A stretch of 64,000 bases of DNA from Roseburia sp. (lineage in GTDB: Bacteria > Bacillota > Clostridia > Oscillospirales > Ruminococcaceae), in NCBI GenBank assembly GCA_023666265.1, contig JAMPCH010000005.1, positions 22,779 through 86,778 of the forward strand. Reading direction: 5' to 3'. Every line of letters starts with the position of its first letter. Position 1 is the first letter of the stretch. The position numbers and the translations under genes were made by a program. The notes under the pieces were generated by a model, which searched no databases, had not been told where the DNA came from, and saw only the letters and a program-made list of their open reading frames with translations. Below, one piece after another: positions 43,110 to 52,494 of this stretch.

Positions 43110-44210
43110 TTAAAATATTTTTTTGAAATACAGATCGATCTCGTCCATTCGCGACATCTGATCGACCTTAAACGGACAGCGCTCGTTACAATGACCGCAT
43201 TTCATACAGGCGTCCGCCTTGAGCGCGAGATGATCGTAATGGCTTTTCGCGAGCGCGTCCCCCGCCCTCGCGAGGTCGTAATATTTATTGATCAGCCCGA
43301 CGTCGAGTCCCGCCGGACAGGGTCGACAATGGTTACAATAAACACATTTCCCCGCCGCCTCGCTCGGCGCGAACGTCCCGATCACCGAGTAGTCCTTCTC
43401 CTTGTCGGGGGCGGCGAAAAACCCGAGGACGCGTAAAAGGTCGGTCTTGTTTCGTATCCCCGGGAGGACGGTCAGTACCCCCGGCTTATCGAGCGCATAT
43501 CGGATACATTGATATTCCGTCAGCGCCCGCCCAAAGGGCGAGGTCTTGGCGTTTAAGAGCTGTCCGCCGCCGAACGGCTTCATAACGGAGATCCCCACGC
43601 CCTCGGCTTCACATCGGCGATATAAGCGAACGCGCTCGTCTACGCCGCCGATGGCGTATTCCCCGTGGCGATAATCATAGCCGGGGTTGATACTGAACAT
43701 CAGCATATCGATGATCCCCTTATCGAGGACACGTTCCGCGAGCCTCGGCGTATGGGTGGACAGTCCGATATGCCGTACCGCCCCCTGAGCCTTTAATCCC
43801 TCTATGTAGCGGATCACGCCCGATCTCTCGATCTCGCGAAGGTCGGCTTCCTCGTCGATACAATGGATAAAGCCGAAATCGATATAGTCGGTCTTTAACG
43901 CGCGGAGCTGGCGGTCGACGGAGCGCTTGATCGTGTCGAGCTCCGTCGTCCAGCCGTAAACGCCGCTCTCATAATCCGCGCCGAAGTGGATCTGAAAATA
44001 CACCTTATCCCGAACGTCCGCGACCGCGCGACCGTAGGCGGGGAAGGGCTTCGCCTCGGAGGAGGCCATATCAAAGAAATTTACGCCGCGCTCGATCGCG
44101 AGCGAGACCGTCTCCTCGATCTCCTTCTCGCTCGAGACCTGTATCGAGCTTGTCCCGAGCCCGATCACGCCGATCCGCTCGTCGCCCCTCGGGAGCTTAC
44201 GATATTCCAT
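43110..44210 (-). CDS. Aldo/keto reductase with C-terminal ferredoxin-type cysteines
   Basis: 366 residues. Aldo/keto reductase barrel (GLGTSSIQVS, the catalytic-region IHCIDEEADLREIE, ARHIGLSTHTPRLA, FSINPGYDYRHGE) followed by a C-terminal iron-sulfur segment: CVYCNHCRPCPAGLDV and ACMKCGHCNERCPFKVD (about 283-355). This is the YgjR/MocA-like subgroup of clostridial AKRs that link NAD(P)H chemistry to low-potential carriers such as the neighbouring flavodoxin. ATG after GAAAGGAATGATCGT. Confidence 0.92.
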   Translation of the reverse strand: MEYRKLPRGDERIGVIGLGTSSIQVSSEKEIEETVSLAIERGVNFFDMASSEAKPFPAYGRAVADVRDKVYFQIHFGADYESGVYGWTTELDTIKRSVDRQLRALKTDYIDFGFIHCIDEEADLREIERSGVIRYIEGLKAQGAVRHIGLSTHTPRLAERVLDKGIIDMLMFSINPGYDYRHGEYAIGGVDERVRLYRRCEAEGVGISVMKPFGGGQLLNAKTSPFGRALTEYQCIRYALDKPGVLTVLPGIRNKTDLLRVLGFFAAPDKEKDYSVIGTFAPSEAAGKCVYCNHCRPCPAGLDVGLINKYYDLARAGDALAKSHYDHLALKADACMKCGHCNERCPFKVDQMSRMDEIDLYFKKIF

Positions 44211-44397
44211 ACGATCATTCCTTTCGTTTACGGTTTGGGTCGCACCATTATAACACAGACCCGAGCGCCGTAGGCGCGTAAAGCGGCTTTTTTGCGATGC
44301 AAAAAGGGGGCCTGTGTTTCAATGAAAAGGGCGGTCGGCGGTCATAAAGAGGTCGACCGCCGTTTTGATCTTTTGCCTCATCTCTCCTCCGCCGTGA

Positions 44398-45294
44398 TCA
44401 TTCTAACGGGATATCCAGCCCGAGACCGCCGATCCAGCGAGCGATCTCGGCGCTCGATACGCCGCCGTCGAACCGCGTCCCGTCGAGCCAGTTCGCGCCG
44501 CTCGCCGAACGCGCGAGGTCACGGGCGCTCGAGCCGACCCCGCTCCCGCCCGAGGTACAAAATGGGACAACGGTCTTCCCCGAGAGGTCATAGCTCTCGA
44601 CGAACGTATTGAGTATCCTCGGCGCTTTGCCCCACCAGATCGGATAGCCGATAAATACAATATCATACTGTCCCATATCCGCCACCGATCCCGAGATCGC
44701 CGGACGCGCGTCCAGGTCGTTCATCTCGATCGTCGAGCGGCTGTCGTCGCTGTAATAATCGAGGTCGGCGGCGGTATACGGGATCTCGGGCGCGATCTCA
44801 TAGAGATCCGCGCCGATCGCCTCGGCGATCCGCTCGGCGACGCCCTCGGTCGTGTTGGTCGCGGAGAAATACGCCACCAAGACCTTGGCGGTCTCGGGTT
44901 CGGGTTCGGTCGCGGCGGTGGTCGTCGTTTCCGAGGCGGTCACGGTCAAAGTCGTTGCCGCCGCTGTAAGCGCCGCTTGAGATACGGTCGTGACGACGAC
45001 GGACGTTTCGGTCGTCTCGGACGTTTCGGACACTTTCTCGGTCGCGGCGGTCTCGGGGAGCGCCGTGGTGCGCTCGCCGCTCTCCGAGGTCGTCTCCTCG
45101 CGATCCGTTTCGGCGGTGGTCTCCGCCGTTGTCGTCCGTGAGGCGTTCGCGGAAAGCTCCGCCGCCTCGCTCTCGCTTCCCTCCGTCGAAACGGTCGGCG
45201 CGGCGACCGACCCTTCTTCCCCGCCCGAGGCGTTACAGCCCGCGAGCGAAAGCGCCATAGCGCCCGCTAAAAATAAAGTGTAAAATTTCTTCAT
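44398..45294 (-). CDS. Flavodoxin lipoprotein
   Basis: 298 residues. Lipoprotein signal with lipobox LAGC (Cys about 20), a ~110-residue Thr/Ser/Glu-rich tether (SETSETTETSVVVTTVSQAA), and a C-terminal flavodoxin domain (about 135-298: VLVAYFSATNTTEGVAERI phosphate loop, IVFIGYPIWWGKAPRI and FCTSGGSGVGSS). The tether would hold an FMN electron carrier outside the membrane. ATG at 45294 after CAGGAGGACGG. The 187-base gap to the reductase holds a CTTTTTTGC/GCAAAAAGG hairpin near 44286-44308. Confidence 0.9.
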   Translation of the reverse strand: MKKFYTLFLAGAMALSLAGCNASGGEEGSVAAPTVSTEGSESEAAELSANASRTTTAETTAETDREETTSESGERTTALPETAATEKVSETSETTETSVVVTTVSQAALTAAATTLTVTASETTTTAATEPEPETAKVLVAYFSATNTTEGVAERIAEAIGADLYEIAPEIPYTAADLDYYSDDSRSTIEMNDLDARPAISGSVADMGQYDIVFIGYPIWWGKAPRILNTFVESYDLSGKTVVPFCTSGGSGVGSSARDLARSASGANWLDGTRFDGGVSSAEIARWIGGLGLDIPLE

Positions 45295-45323
45295 GACCGT
45301 CCTCCTGTCTGTCAAATATCGTT

Positions 45324-45659
45324 TCATTTCCCGGCTTGGCGGATCATATAATCGAGCTCGTCCAAGAGCCGCTGTTTCTCGTGGATCTCGTCCAAAAGCC
45401 CGTATCGCCGTTTTTTGAGCATTCTGATCTGTTCGTCCGTGTTTCCTTCGTCGACGAAGGTCAGATAGCTTTTGAGCGCCTCGCGCTCAAAGCCCGCCTT
45501 TCTCAGAAATCCGATCAGTCCGATCCGCCGAAGGTCCGCCTCGGTCGATCCGAGCGCTTCCCCGCCGAAACGGTCATGCCCCAAAAGTCCGCTTTCCTCA
45601 TATTCCCTGAGCGTTTCCTCCCCGATATGAGAGTACTCGCTCGCCTCGCTTAAGGTCAC
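45324..45659 (-). CDS. MerR-family transcriptional regulator
   Basis: 111 residues: N-terminal winged-helix DNA-binding part (TLSEASEYSHIGEETLREYE, then LRRIGLIGFLRKAGF) and a C-terminal dimerisation coiled coil (about 75-108). No effector-binding domain or metal cysteines. GTG start preceded by ACGGAGG. First gene of the flavodoxin/AKR/cupin transcript, 29 bases before the flavodoxin gene; members of this group typically regulate such redox cassettes. Confidence 0.9.
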   Translation of the reverse strand: MTLSEASEYSHIGEETLREYEESGLLGHDRFGGEALGSTEADLRRIGLIGFLRKAGFEREALKSYLTFVDEGNTDEQIRMLKKRRYGLLDEIHEKQRLLDELDYMIRQAGK

Positions 45660-45720
45660 GTCCGCGCCTCCGTTTCACAAAAAGATCAAGCGCGGGAAGG
45701 TTTCTTTTCCCCGCGCTTTT

Positions 45721-45749
45721 ATTGTATCACGTTCTTTTATTTATGTCAA
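45721..45749 (-). promoter_or_regulatory. Promoter of the MerR-led cassette, followed by a start-site hairpin
   Basis: Minus strand: TTGACA (45749-45744), 17-base spacer, TACAAT (45726-45721). An inverted repeat AAGCGCGGGAA / TTCCCCGCGCTT (45688-45721) starts at the -10 and covers the start site, so it could be an operator or a leader hairpin. Confidence 0.7.
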
Positions 45750-45760
45750 ATACTTAAATT

Positions 45761-46651
45761 TTATGGTTTATCTATGCCTAAAAAGCATTTTATATGCTCG
45801 ATAAACTTCGTGGTCGCGGGGCTAAAGGGCTGACCCCGCCGCCAAGCGAGGACGCTCGTCGCGGTCAGCGGCGGGTCGAGCGGACGATAGACGATCTTTG
45901 AGGGGTCCCAAAAAGGGAGCGACGCCTCGATCACGATCGAGTACGCCAAGCCCCGATCCACCATAACGGCGGCGTTAGAGGCGAGATTACTCGTAAAGAG
46001 GACGTTCAGCTCGTCATAATAGCCGCCGAACCAGCTCGCGAGCTCGCTTTGTACCTTCAGGCGGCGCGGTAGGATCAGGGGAAGCTCGGACAGCTCTCTC
46101 GCGGTCACGCCTTCTTTCTCCGCGAGGGGGCTGTCGGGGCGCATAACGACGACCCACCGCTCTTTTATGTCGAGACGGATAAAGTCATATCTCTCGATGT
46201 CGATCGGCTCGAGTAAAAGCCCGACGTCCGCCAGCCCGCGCTCCATTTGCTCCTTCACATGGTCGGCGGTCGCGGTATAAAGATCAAACGTCACGCGCGG
46301 GTATTTTTGGTGAAAGCGCTCAAACAGGTCGGGAAGGAGCTGTACCGAGGCGATCTCGCCGCACCCGACGGTGATCCTCCCCTCGATCTGTTCGTCCTGT
46401 TCGTTCAGCTCCCGCTCGGTCTTATCGACGAGCTGTAAGATCTCCTCCGCGCGGCGGCGAAGTAAGACCCCCTCGTTCGTCAGGGCGATCCTACGATTCC
46501 CGCGCTCAAAGAGGCGAACGCCGATCTCGTCCTCAAGCTGAGAGAGCTGGCGGCTGAGGGTCGGCTGGGTAATATGGAGGACGTCCGCCGCCTTGGTGAT
46601 GCTCTGTTCGCGTACCACGGTCAGGAAATATTTCAATACTCTGAGTTCCAT
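45761..46651 (-). CDS. LysR-family transcriptional regulator
   Basis: 296 residues: N-terminal winged helix (MELRVLKYFLTVVREQSITKAADVLHITQPTLSRQ, i.e. the LysR signature over residues 1-60), then a periplasmic-binding-like effector domain (about 90-290, ITVGCGEIASVQLLPDLFERF). Co-directional with and just upstream of the MerR-led redox genes, a combination seen in many clostridial LysR-flavodoxin-AKR loci. Effector unknown. ATG is the conserved start of the family. Confidence 0.95.
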   Translation of the reverse strand: MELRVLKYFLTVVREQSITKAADVLHITQPTLSRQLSQLEDEIGVRLFERGNRRIALTNEGVLLRRRAEEILQLVDKTERELNEQDEQIEGRITVGCGEIASVQLLPDLFERFHQKYPRVTFDLYTATADHVKEQMERGLADVGLLLEPIDIERYDFIRLDIKERWVVVMRPDSPLAEKEGVTARELSELPLILPRRLKVQSELASWFGGYYDELNVLFTSNLASNAAVMVDRGLAYSIVIEASLPFWDPSKIVYRPLDPPLTATSVLAWRRGQPFSPATTKFIEHIKCFLGIDKP

Positions 46652-46691
46652 CGTCTTATCTCCGACGTAACAGCGGTCTTTGAGAGCGCCG

Positions 46692-47366
46692 TCAATCTCT
46701 CAAAAGCCACTCGATCCCGGCGGCGGTCCGCTCCGCCGCGTTTTGATAATGATTGCCCTCGTTTAGCCGAAAGACGGTCTCGACGCCCCTCGCGCGATAA
46801 AACGCCTCGATCTCCTCGGTGTTGTCGCGTACCGTTTTTAGGAAGGGATTACGCGTTTTGTGTTCCTTATCCCCCAAGGAAAAATAAATTTTTTTAGGGA
46901 AGGAGCGCGGCTCGCGCGCGTACACAAATTCCTTAAAATCGGGGAACCACAGCGACCCCGACATACTCCCCGCCCGCGCGAAAAGGTCGGTCTCATAAAG
47001 CGACCAGAGCGCGAAAAGACCCGCGAGCGAATAGCCCGCGATCCCCCGCCATGATACGCTTTTCAGCTCCTTGTCGACGCTCGGGACTATTTCGTTTATC
47101 AGTAGCTCGAGGTACGCGTCCGCGCCGCCCGTACAGGGCGTATCCTTCGGCGAGATCGGCGGGATCGCCCACGGCGACATATCGTGATCCCAGTTAAGCC
47201 CGCCGATCGTCACGAGCGTGAACGAGGCGCAGTCCTTCTCCGTTAAAATTTGGCGGACTCGCTCTCCTTCGTCGGCGAAGGTATTCAGATAGATCACGGG
47301 TCGATTTTCGGCGGCGCATGGGTAGACCGTGACTTTTTTCCCGCCGATCGTCCTATTTTCGGGCAT
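46692..47366 (-). CDS. Esterase of the enterobactin-esterase-like alpha/beta hydrolase family
   Basis: 224 residues. Nucleophile elbow GIAGYSLAGLFAL (Ser near 112), oxyanion/Trp loop VTIGGLNWDHDMSPW, acid in FSLGDKEHKTRN and catalytic His in EGNHYQNAAERT. Same family as Fes/IroE-like and other serine esterases; substrate unknown. ATG at 47366 follows AAAAGGAGAATGAAA; the longer frame upstream runs into the decayed permease gene. Confidence 0.88.
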   Translation of the reverse strand: MPENRTIGGKKVTVYPCAAENRPVIYLNTFADEGERVRQILTEKDCASFTLVTIGGLNWDHDMSPWAIPPISPKDTPCTGGADAYLELLINEIVPSVDKELKSVSWRGIAGYSLAGLFALWSLYETDLFARAGSMSGSLWFPDFKEFVYAREPRSFPKKIYFSLGDKEHKTRNPFLKTVRDNTEEIEAFYRARGVETVFRLNEGNHYQNAAERTAAGIEWLLRD

Positions 47367-47428
47367 ATTTTCATTCTCCTTTTCTGCGGTGCTTCGAGCT
47401 TGGCGAACGGCGGGCAAGACCGCCGCCT

Positions 47429-48835
47429 TCACCCCGCCGCCGCAATACACGGTACGGCGAAGATCGCCGCCGACAGCGCGGCGCAAAGGATCTGGGAGCG
47501 AATTTTACGCGAGAGGAAAAGCATGACCCCGCACGCGGCGAGCGAAGCAGTCAGGAGGAGCGCGTAATGCGCGACCATATAGCCGAGGATCGTCATATCG
47601 AGCGGAAAGGCGCGTAAGACCGCGATACTCCTCACGCTCGCCGATAATCCGCCGAAGCGGTAGATCTCGCCGATCACGAGAAGCACGGGGAGGTGTACGC
47701 CTGCAAAAAAATATACGGTACAAAAAAGACAGATCGACGCGCGGATTAGGGTATCTCTCCCGCGCCCCTTTTTCGTCGAGCGGATCAGCGGGAGCATTTT
47801 ATCGGCGCTGTAAACGGGGGTGAACATCAGGCTCATCAAAAGGAAGGTCTGCGCCAGCTGAGAAAAGACGAGCGAACGGTCAAAAAGCCGACGATAGCCC
47901 GTGTCATAAACGATCTCGACCCCCTCGTTTTCCCGCGCGTACTCGTAGCGTTCCTCAAAGATCTCAAACCCGCCGCGCAAAAAATCGGCAGATAGCCGAG
48001 AATATCGACCGGGAGGACGCACCCGAGAAAGCCGCTGACCGATTGGATCGGGAGACGAAGGTCGCAAAAGCCGAACTTAGACCCGTATACGACCAAATCC
48101 CCGCCGAAAAGAAGCAAAGTGCAAATAAAAATAAACAGAAGGAGGGCGGCGGCTTTACTCAAAATGACCTGTTTCCACCCGCGCTTGAGCGTTCTTAAAA
48201 GCGTGACCGCGCCGCTCTCGCGTTCGCCGCCGATCAGATTGATTGCGGCGAAAACCGAGAGGAGCAGGAGGTCGGTCGTCCCGTTCTCCGACGCCTCGCT
48301 CACGGAATAGGTGATCTCAAACGGGAAGGCGCGGCTCTCCAGCTTCGCGTATGCCCGCGCCGTTTTTTCGGCGTTTTGTTTTACATACGAACTTCCTCCG
48401 AAGATCGCCGAAAGCCCTGCCCGATTCGCCTTATTCTGAATTTCCGCCAGATACTCGGGATAGCCGTTTACGCTTTCCCATTCCGAATAAGCGATCTGGT
48501 AAATCCGCGCGGAATAGGGATCGCTCTCGCCGCCCCGCGCGGTTTTTTCGAGGTAGGGCTTCGCCCTCTCCTCGGACAGGATCGGTAGCTCGATCCCAAA
48601 ATCAGCCGCCGCCGACATCGCGGAATAAACCTCTTTTTCATAGAGCTTTTCTTCGAGAAATTCTCCTCGCTCGTCGGCGGGGGATCGTCGACAGCGCCGC
48701 GTTCAGCGCCTTAAAGTCGCCGTCGGAAACGTCGAAAAACTTGTTCCCGACGAGCGCCGCGGCGAGATTGACCGCGAAAACGGCAAACAAAAGGAGAAAG
48801 ACCGACTTTTTGGAAAACAGCTTAAAAAGCTCATA
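47429..48835 (-). pseudogene. Decayed ABC-2-type permease (truncated start, two frameshifts)
   Basis: Three frame segments together read as one membrane protein. N-terminal part ELFKLFSKKSVFLLLFAVFA (from 48832) in one frame; after STIP a G5 run (48679-48683 on the plus strand) shifts it to the frame ADERGEFLEEKLYEKEVYSA and on through ESGAVTLLRTLKRGWKQVIL; at an A6 run (47979-47984) it shifts back to FLRGGFEIFEERYEYAREN and the last transmembrane part. Removing one base at the first site and adding one at the second restores the frame. The start is missing: a stop lies directly before TAT-GAG-CTT and AT-rich foreign sequence follows. No ATPase partner is nearby. Confidence 0.82.
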
Positions 48836-48930
48836 TCAAATCGTCATTTTTTATAGTAAGCATAGTAAGACTATAGCTCAATTACAGGTTTGTCACGCGG
48901 AATTGATTTCGCTCACGACGGTTTTAGAGA

Positions 48931-49965
48931 TCACTTAAGATAATCTTCTGCAAATTCATCTATATTTTTAAAGCATCTCGGTTCTATTCCGAGCTTTTCA
49001 TACAGGCGTCTGTAATTTTCCAGTGCGTTATCAAAAGCCGCCGCGTTATTCTCGAGATCATCGGGATCAAATTTATCCATTATATTCCATTTGGAAAGCG
49101 CCGTCTCATCCGATAATTCCGTAAACATCACTTGAAGAGAAGCCATATTCATAAACGACGAAAATACGTCTCCTCTGTCTGCCGCCTCCGACATTTTATT
49201 TCTCCAATTGGAAAACATTTCTTCATATGTGCCGCTCAACGCCTCTTTTGACGGCGGAATTCTGTTTTCGTTTCGCTTTGTAAAAGAAATAACGGATCGA
49301 AGAAGGTTTGTAAGTATTTGCTTTGTATCCCCTGTTTCCCGGGAATAAATGATTTTGTCGATATTCTCTTTAAAATCGCGTGGGAGCCGCTTCCCCTCCA
49401 ATTCTTCAAACGTTCTCTTTGTACCCCTTTTAAAATACTCCGAATTCCATATCATAACCATATCCAAACTCAGATAGATCACGCGTGCCGAGTATTCGCG
49501 CAATTTCCCGATATGATCGGTCGTCATCGCATAGGCATACAGCTTATAAATCTGATCTTGGATCTCATTCACCCGCTGAAATCTTTTTTCGGTTCTCAAT
49601 ATATCGCTCGCTTTTTCTTTAAGCTTATCTAATCGCTCTGTTACGGCTTTATTGGCGGTATATACGATCTCGGCGTCCATGAGCTTACCGATATGCGCGT
49701 GATGACATTCGGCGTCTTCTTCAAGCATTTGCCACGATGTACAGTAAATATCATATCCTATTTGTTCATCTTCCAAAATAAAGCAGTCGGATAATTGCCA
49801 CCCTTCGTCATCGTTTATTAAGATCAACAGATCCAGATCGGACTTTTTGTATGTGTCTTTTGTCTGCACCGAGCCGTATATCCCTATGAGCGCTAGTGAT
49901 TTCGGACATTTTGATTTCGCCTTCTCAATTACGGCGTTTATTATTTTTTTGTGAACTTCTTTCAT
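48931..49965 (-). CDS. Nucleotidyltransferase (aminoglycoside adenylyltransferase-like)
   Basis: 344 residues. Polymerase-beta-type motif LALIGIYGSVQTKDTYKKSD then LDLLIL (GS-x9-SDxDL) at about 25-45 with a third acidic residue in GYDIYCTSW; the remainder is helical, with an HEPN/KNTase-like C-terminal half. The gene is clearly AT-richer than its neighbours, with many AAA, ATA and TTT codons, so it was probably acquired. ATG at 49965 follows GGGGGAGAGG. It could inactivate an antibiotic, or be the nucleotidyltransferase of a toxin-type pair, but no partner gene is visible. Confidence 0.75.
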   Translation of the reverse strand: MKEVHKKIINAVIEKAKSKCPKSLALIGIYGSVQTKDTYKKSDLDLLILINDDEGWQLSDCFILEDEQIGYDIYCTSWQMLEEDAECHHAHIGKLMDAEIVYTANKAVTERLDKLKEKASDILRTEKRFQRVNEIQDQIYKLYAYAMTTDHIGKLREYSARVIYLSLDMVMIWNSEYFKRGTKRTFEELEGKRLPRDFKENIDKIIYSRETGDTKQILTNLLRSVISFTKRNENRIPPSKEALSGTYEEMFSNWRNKMSEAADRGDVFSSFMNMASLQVMFTELSDETALSKWNIMDKFDPDDLENNAAAFDNALENYRRLYEKLGIEPRCFKNIDEFAEDYLK

Positions 49966-50520
49966 ATTCCTCTCCCCCAAAATTAAGTTCTCTTTGTAAT
50001 AAGCCCATTATAGCACAAAAGGATCTGGGCTGTCAAGCGTTCGGTGAAGGATCGGTCGAACGGCACGCCGGAACTTTATCGTGACACCGGGTCTTCGTGA
50101 GAGCCGAGTCGATCGCGACGCGGAGAGCCGCAAAAAACAAACCCGCATCACACAGTCAACAAATGACTTTGTAATGCGGGTTTTAAGTGTTGTCGAGATA
50201 ACGGAGCTTGGCATGGATTTGCCCCTAACCCTTGTGGTTTCAACTTCCGATCTCGTCGGCGGAGAAAACACTCGCCGCGAATGGCTTTTTATAACGGTTT
50301 CCGCTCCACGGAAAATGCTCTTTGGCGGTCTTGTATCCGTTGTTTCCGTGTGCACCGAGCGTGTCTATGGTCAAAGATGTGGTCAAGAAAACAACTCGGA
50401 AAAGATGACGGGCGAACTTCAACTTATCATAATACCATTATAGTATAAGTTAAGAATAAAATCAGGTCAAAAAATGAGTCGCATAAGACAAAGAATAGGA
50501 CACAAACCGAATCCGCAAAA
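49966..50520. other. Non-coding stretch, possible mobile-element remnant
   Basis: No gene is supported. Contents: the leader of the nucleotidyltransferase gene (to about 50015), an isolated terminator-like hairpin (50139-50184), and about 260 bases (50185-50445) of intermediate composition with frames on both strands that lack start signals and homology. Pho boxes begin at 50521. Confidence 0.5.
50139..50184 (+). terminator. Branched hairpin with U tract
   Basis: Outer stem AAACCCGCAT / ATGCGGGTTT enclosing an inner GTCA-ACAAA-TGAC hairpin, followed by TTTTAAG. Resembles a terminator orphaned from its gene. Confidence 0.7.
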
Positions 50521-50575
50521 TTTACAAACTCTTTACAAAACACCGATAACAAATTTTACATTCTTACGCTAAAAT
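50521..50575 (+). promoter_or_regulatory. Pho boxes and -10 of the phosphatase gene
   Basis: Direct repeats at 11-base spacing: TTTACA (50521), TTTACA (50532), CCGATA (50543), TTTTAC (50554), as in Gram-positive PhoP/PhoB sites (TTWACA repeats), then TAAAAT (50570-50575) as -10 without a -35. Aligns base for base with the site before pstS. Confidence 0.85.
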
Positions 50576-50622
50576 ACAATTGTATTCAACGGATACGACT
50601 ATAATTATGCGGAGGAACGACT

Positions 50623-52431
50623 ATGAACAAAATCAAAAAAGCCACTATGGGATTTTTGGCGGCAACGTTGACAGCGTCCATGGCAGTCACGGCTTACGCG
50701 GCTACGGAGCATTGGAACGATGCTTCGACGGTATCTCAATGGACGGAATGGAAACAGTAGTGGGAAACGATAAGATCCGATTACGAGCAGGTCTCCCTTA
50801 CCCCGGGCGCGAACGAAACGCAGCTTAATTTTGCGTGGTATTCCAAGACAGCCGAAACGCCCGCAGTGCAGATCGCGAGATCGGCGGATATGGGCGGCGC
50901 GGTCGAGTTCAAGGGAACACAAACCGAAAATACGGACGAGAACGCTCTCGGATATTATTCCAACAAGGTGACCGTGACGGGTCTTGAAGAGAATACGCAG
51001 TACTACTACCGCGTATTCAAAAACGGCGAGTGGAGCGATGCTGCAAAATATTCTGCAAAAGGTTTCGGCAGTTACTCGGTGTTGTATGTCGGCGACCCGC
51101 AGATCGGCGCTTGCAAGGGGCAGACAAGCTCCGAAGGCGATGAGATGTCGGGCGAGATCGCCGCGAGAAACGACGCGTTTAATTGGAATACTACTCTCGA
51201 AAACGCGCTTTCCGCTCACCCGAACGTCAGCTTTATGCTGTCTGCGGGCGATCAGGTAAACACGGCTACCAACGAATACGAGTACGCGGGTTATCTTTTT
51301 CCGGGCGTGTTGGATTCGCTGCCTGTGTCAACGACTATCGGCAACCACGACAGCGGCTCATATCAATACTCGGCGCATTTCAACAATCCGAACAGCTTTG
51401 ACTTGAATGACGAGGTTTACGCGCTCGGTCACACCAACGCCGGCACGGATTACTATTACACTTACGGCAATGTTTTGTTTGTCGTCGTTGATACGAACAA
51501 TTACAACTGTGCCGCTCACAAGGCGGTAATTGACAAGGCAGTCAAGGAAAATCCCGCCGCGAAATGGCGCGTGGTTATGTTCCATCAGGACATTTACGGT
51601 TCGGGGCTCGACCATTCCGATTCGGACGGTATCGTACTGAGAACGCAGCTCACTCCGATATTCGATGAATACGATATTGATGTTGTTTTGCAGGGTCACG
51701 ATCACACCTATTCGAGAACCTATCAGTTAAGCGACGACGGCAAGGCTCACGCTGCGTATGACGGCAAAAATTACAAGGACGCGGATGATTTTTCGGCGGA
51801 AAACAATTGCTACAATATCCTGTCGAGCGCCAACGACGGCGGCAAGGTGATCGATCCCGAAGGTGCGGTTTATATGGAAGCGAATTCCTCTACCGGCTCG
51901 AAATTCTACGAGCTGACTCCCGTTCGGCAGGATTACATAGCCGAGCGTAGCCAGACGTGGACTCCGAGCTATTCGGTAATTGACTTCACCGAAACGACCG
52001 TCACGATCAGCACCTACGATGCGCTGACGAACAAAATACTCGAGGGCTCCTCGCCTTACACTATCGTTAAAAAAGCAGACCGCGCTTCGCTTGAAAACGC
52101 CGTAAATTCCGCAAAAGCAAAGCTTTCCGACACGTCAAAATATTCCGAAAAATCGCTGCAAAATCTGAGATCGGTGTTAGAAGCGGCTCAAAAAATAATT
52201 GACGATCCCGAGGCGACTTCCGAGAAAATAGCCTCCGCAGAAGCGGATATCACCAACGCCGCAGCCGCATTAACGGAAAATAACGGCGAAACAGGCGATT
52301 CAAATACTCCATCGGGGAATAACCCGAATACAGGCGTAACGGATCACGCTCCCGTTGTGGCGATGCTTTCCTTTGCGGGTCTGGCGTTGATCGTTGGTAG
52401 CGAGCTCAAAAAGCGTCGCAAAAACGGATAA
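50623..52431 (+). CDS. Surface metallophosphatase (purple-acid-phosphatase-like) with in-frame TAG at codon 46
   Basis: 602 codons read through a TAG at 50758-50760. N-terminal signal peptide (NKIKKATMGFLAATLTASMA) after GGAGG; then TEWKQ-TAG-WETIRSDYEQ, a fibronectin-like N-domain (LNFAWYSKTAETP), a calcineurin-like core with YVGDPQIGA, LSAGDQVN, TIGNHDSGS, MFHQDIYG and LQGHDHTYSRT, a helical FIVAR-like repeat (about 495-560) and an NPNTG sorting motif, hydrophobic stretch and KKRRK tail. It would release phosphate at the cell wall under Pho control. Without readthrough the signal peptide is separated from the enzyme, so it is either newly inactivated or recoded. Confidence 0.85.
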
Positions 52432-52494
52432 AACAGCAAGTTTTCTTTTTCATTAGCTTGGACGGGGAGAGCGCAACGCGTTTTCCCTATCCCT

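Noticed and set aside
46880..46910. A TTTTTTTAGGGAAGGAGCGC match to the R2 leader inside the esterase gene
   Set aside because: It encodes the conserved KKIYFSLGDKE segment, so the match is probably chance.
50008..50443. Overlapping frames on both strands upstream of the Pho boxes
   Set aside because: No ribosome sites, low-complexity composition, and a terminator hairpin runs through them.
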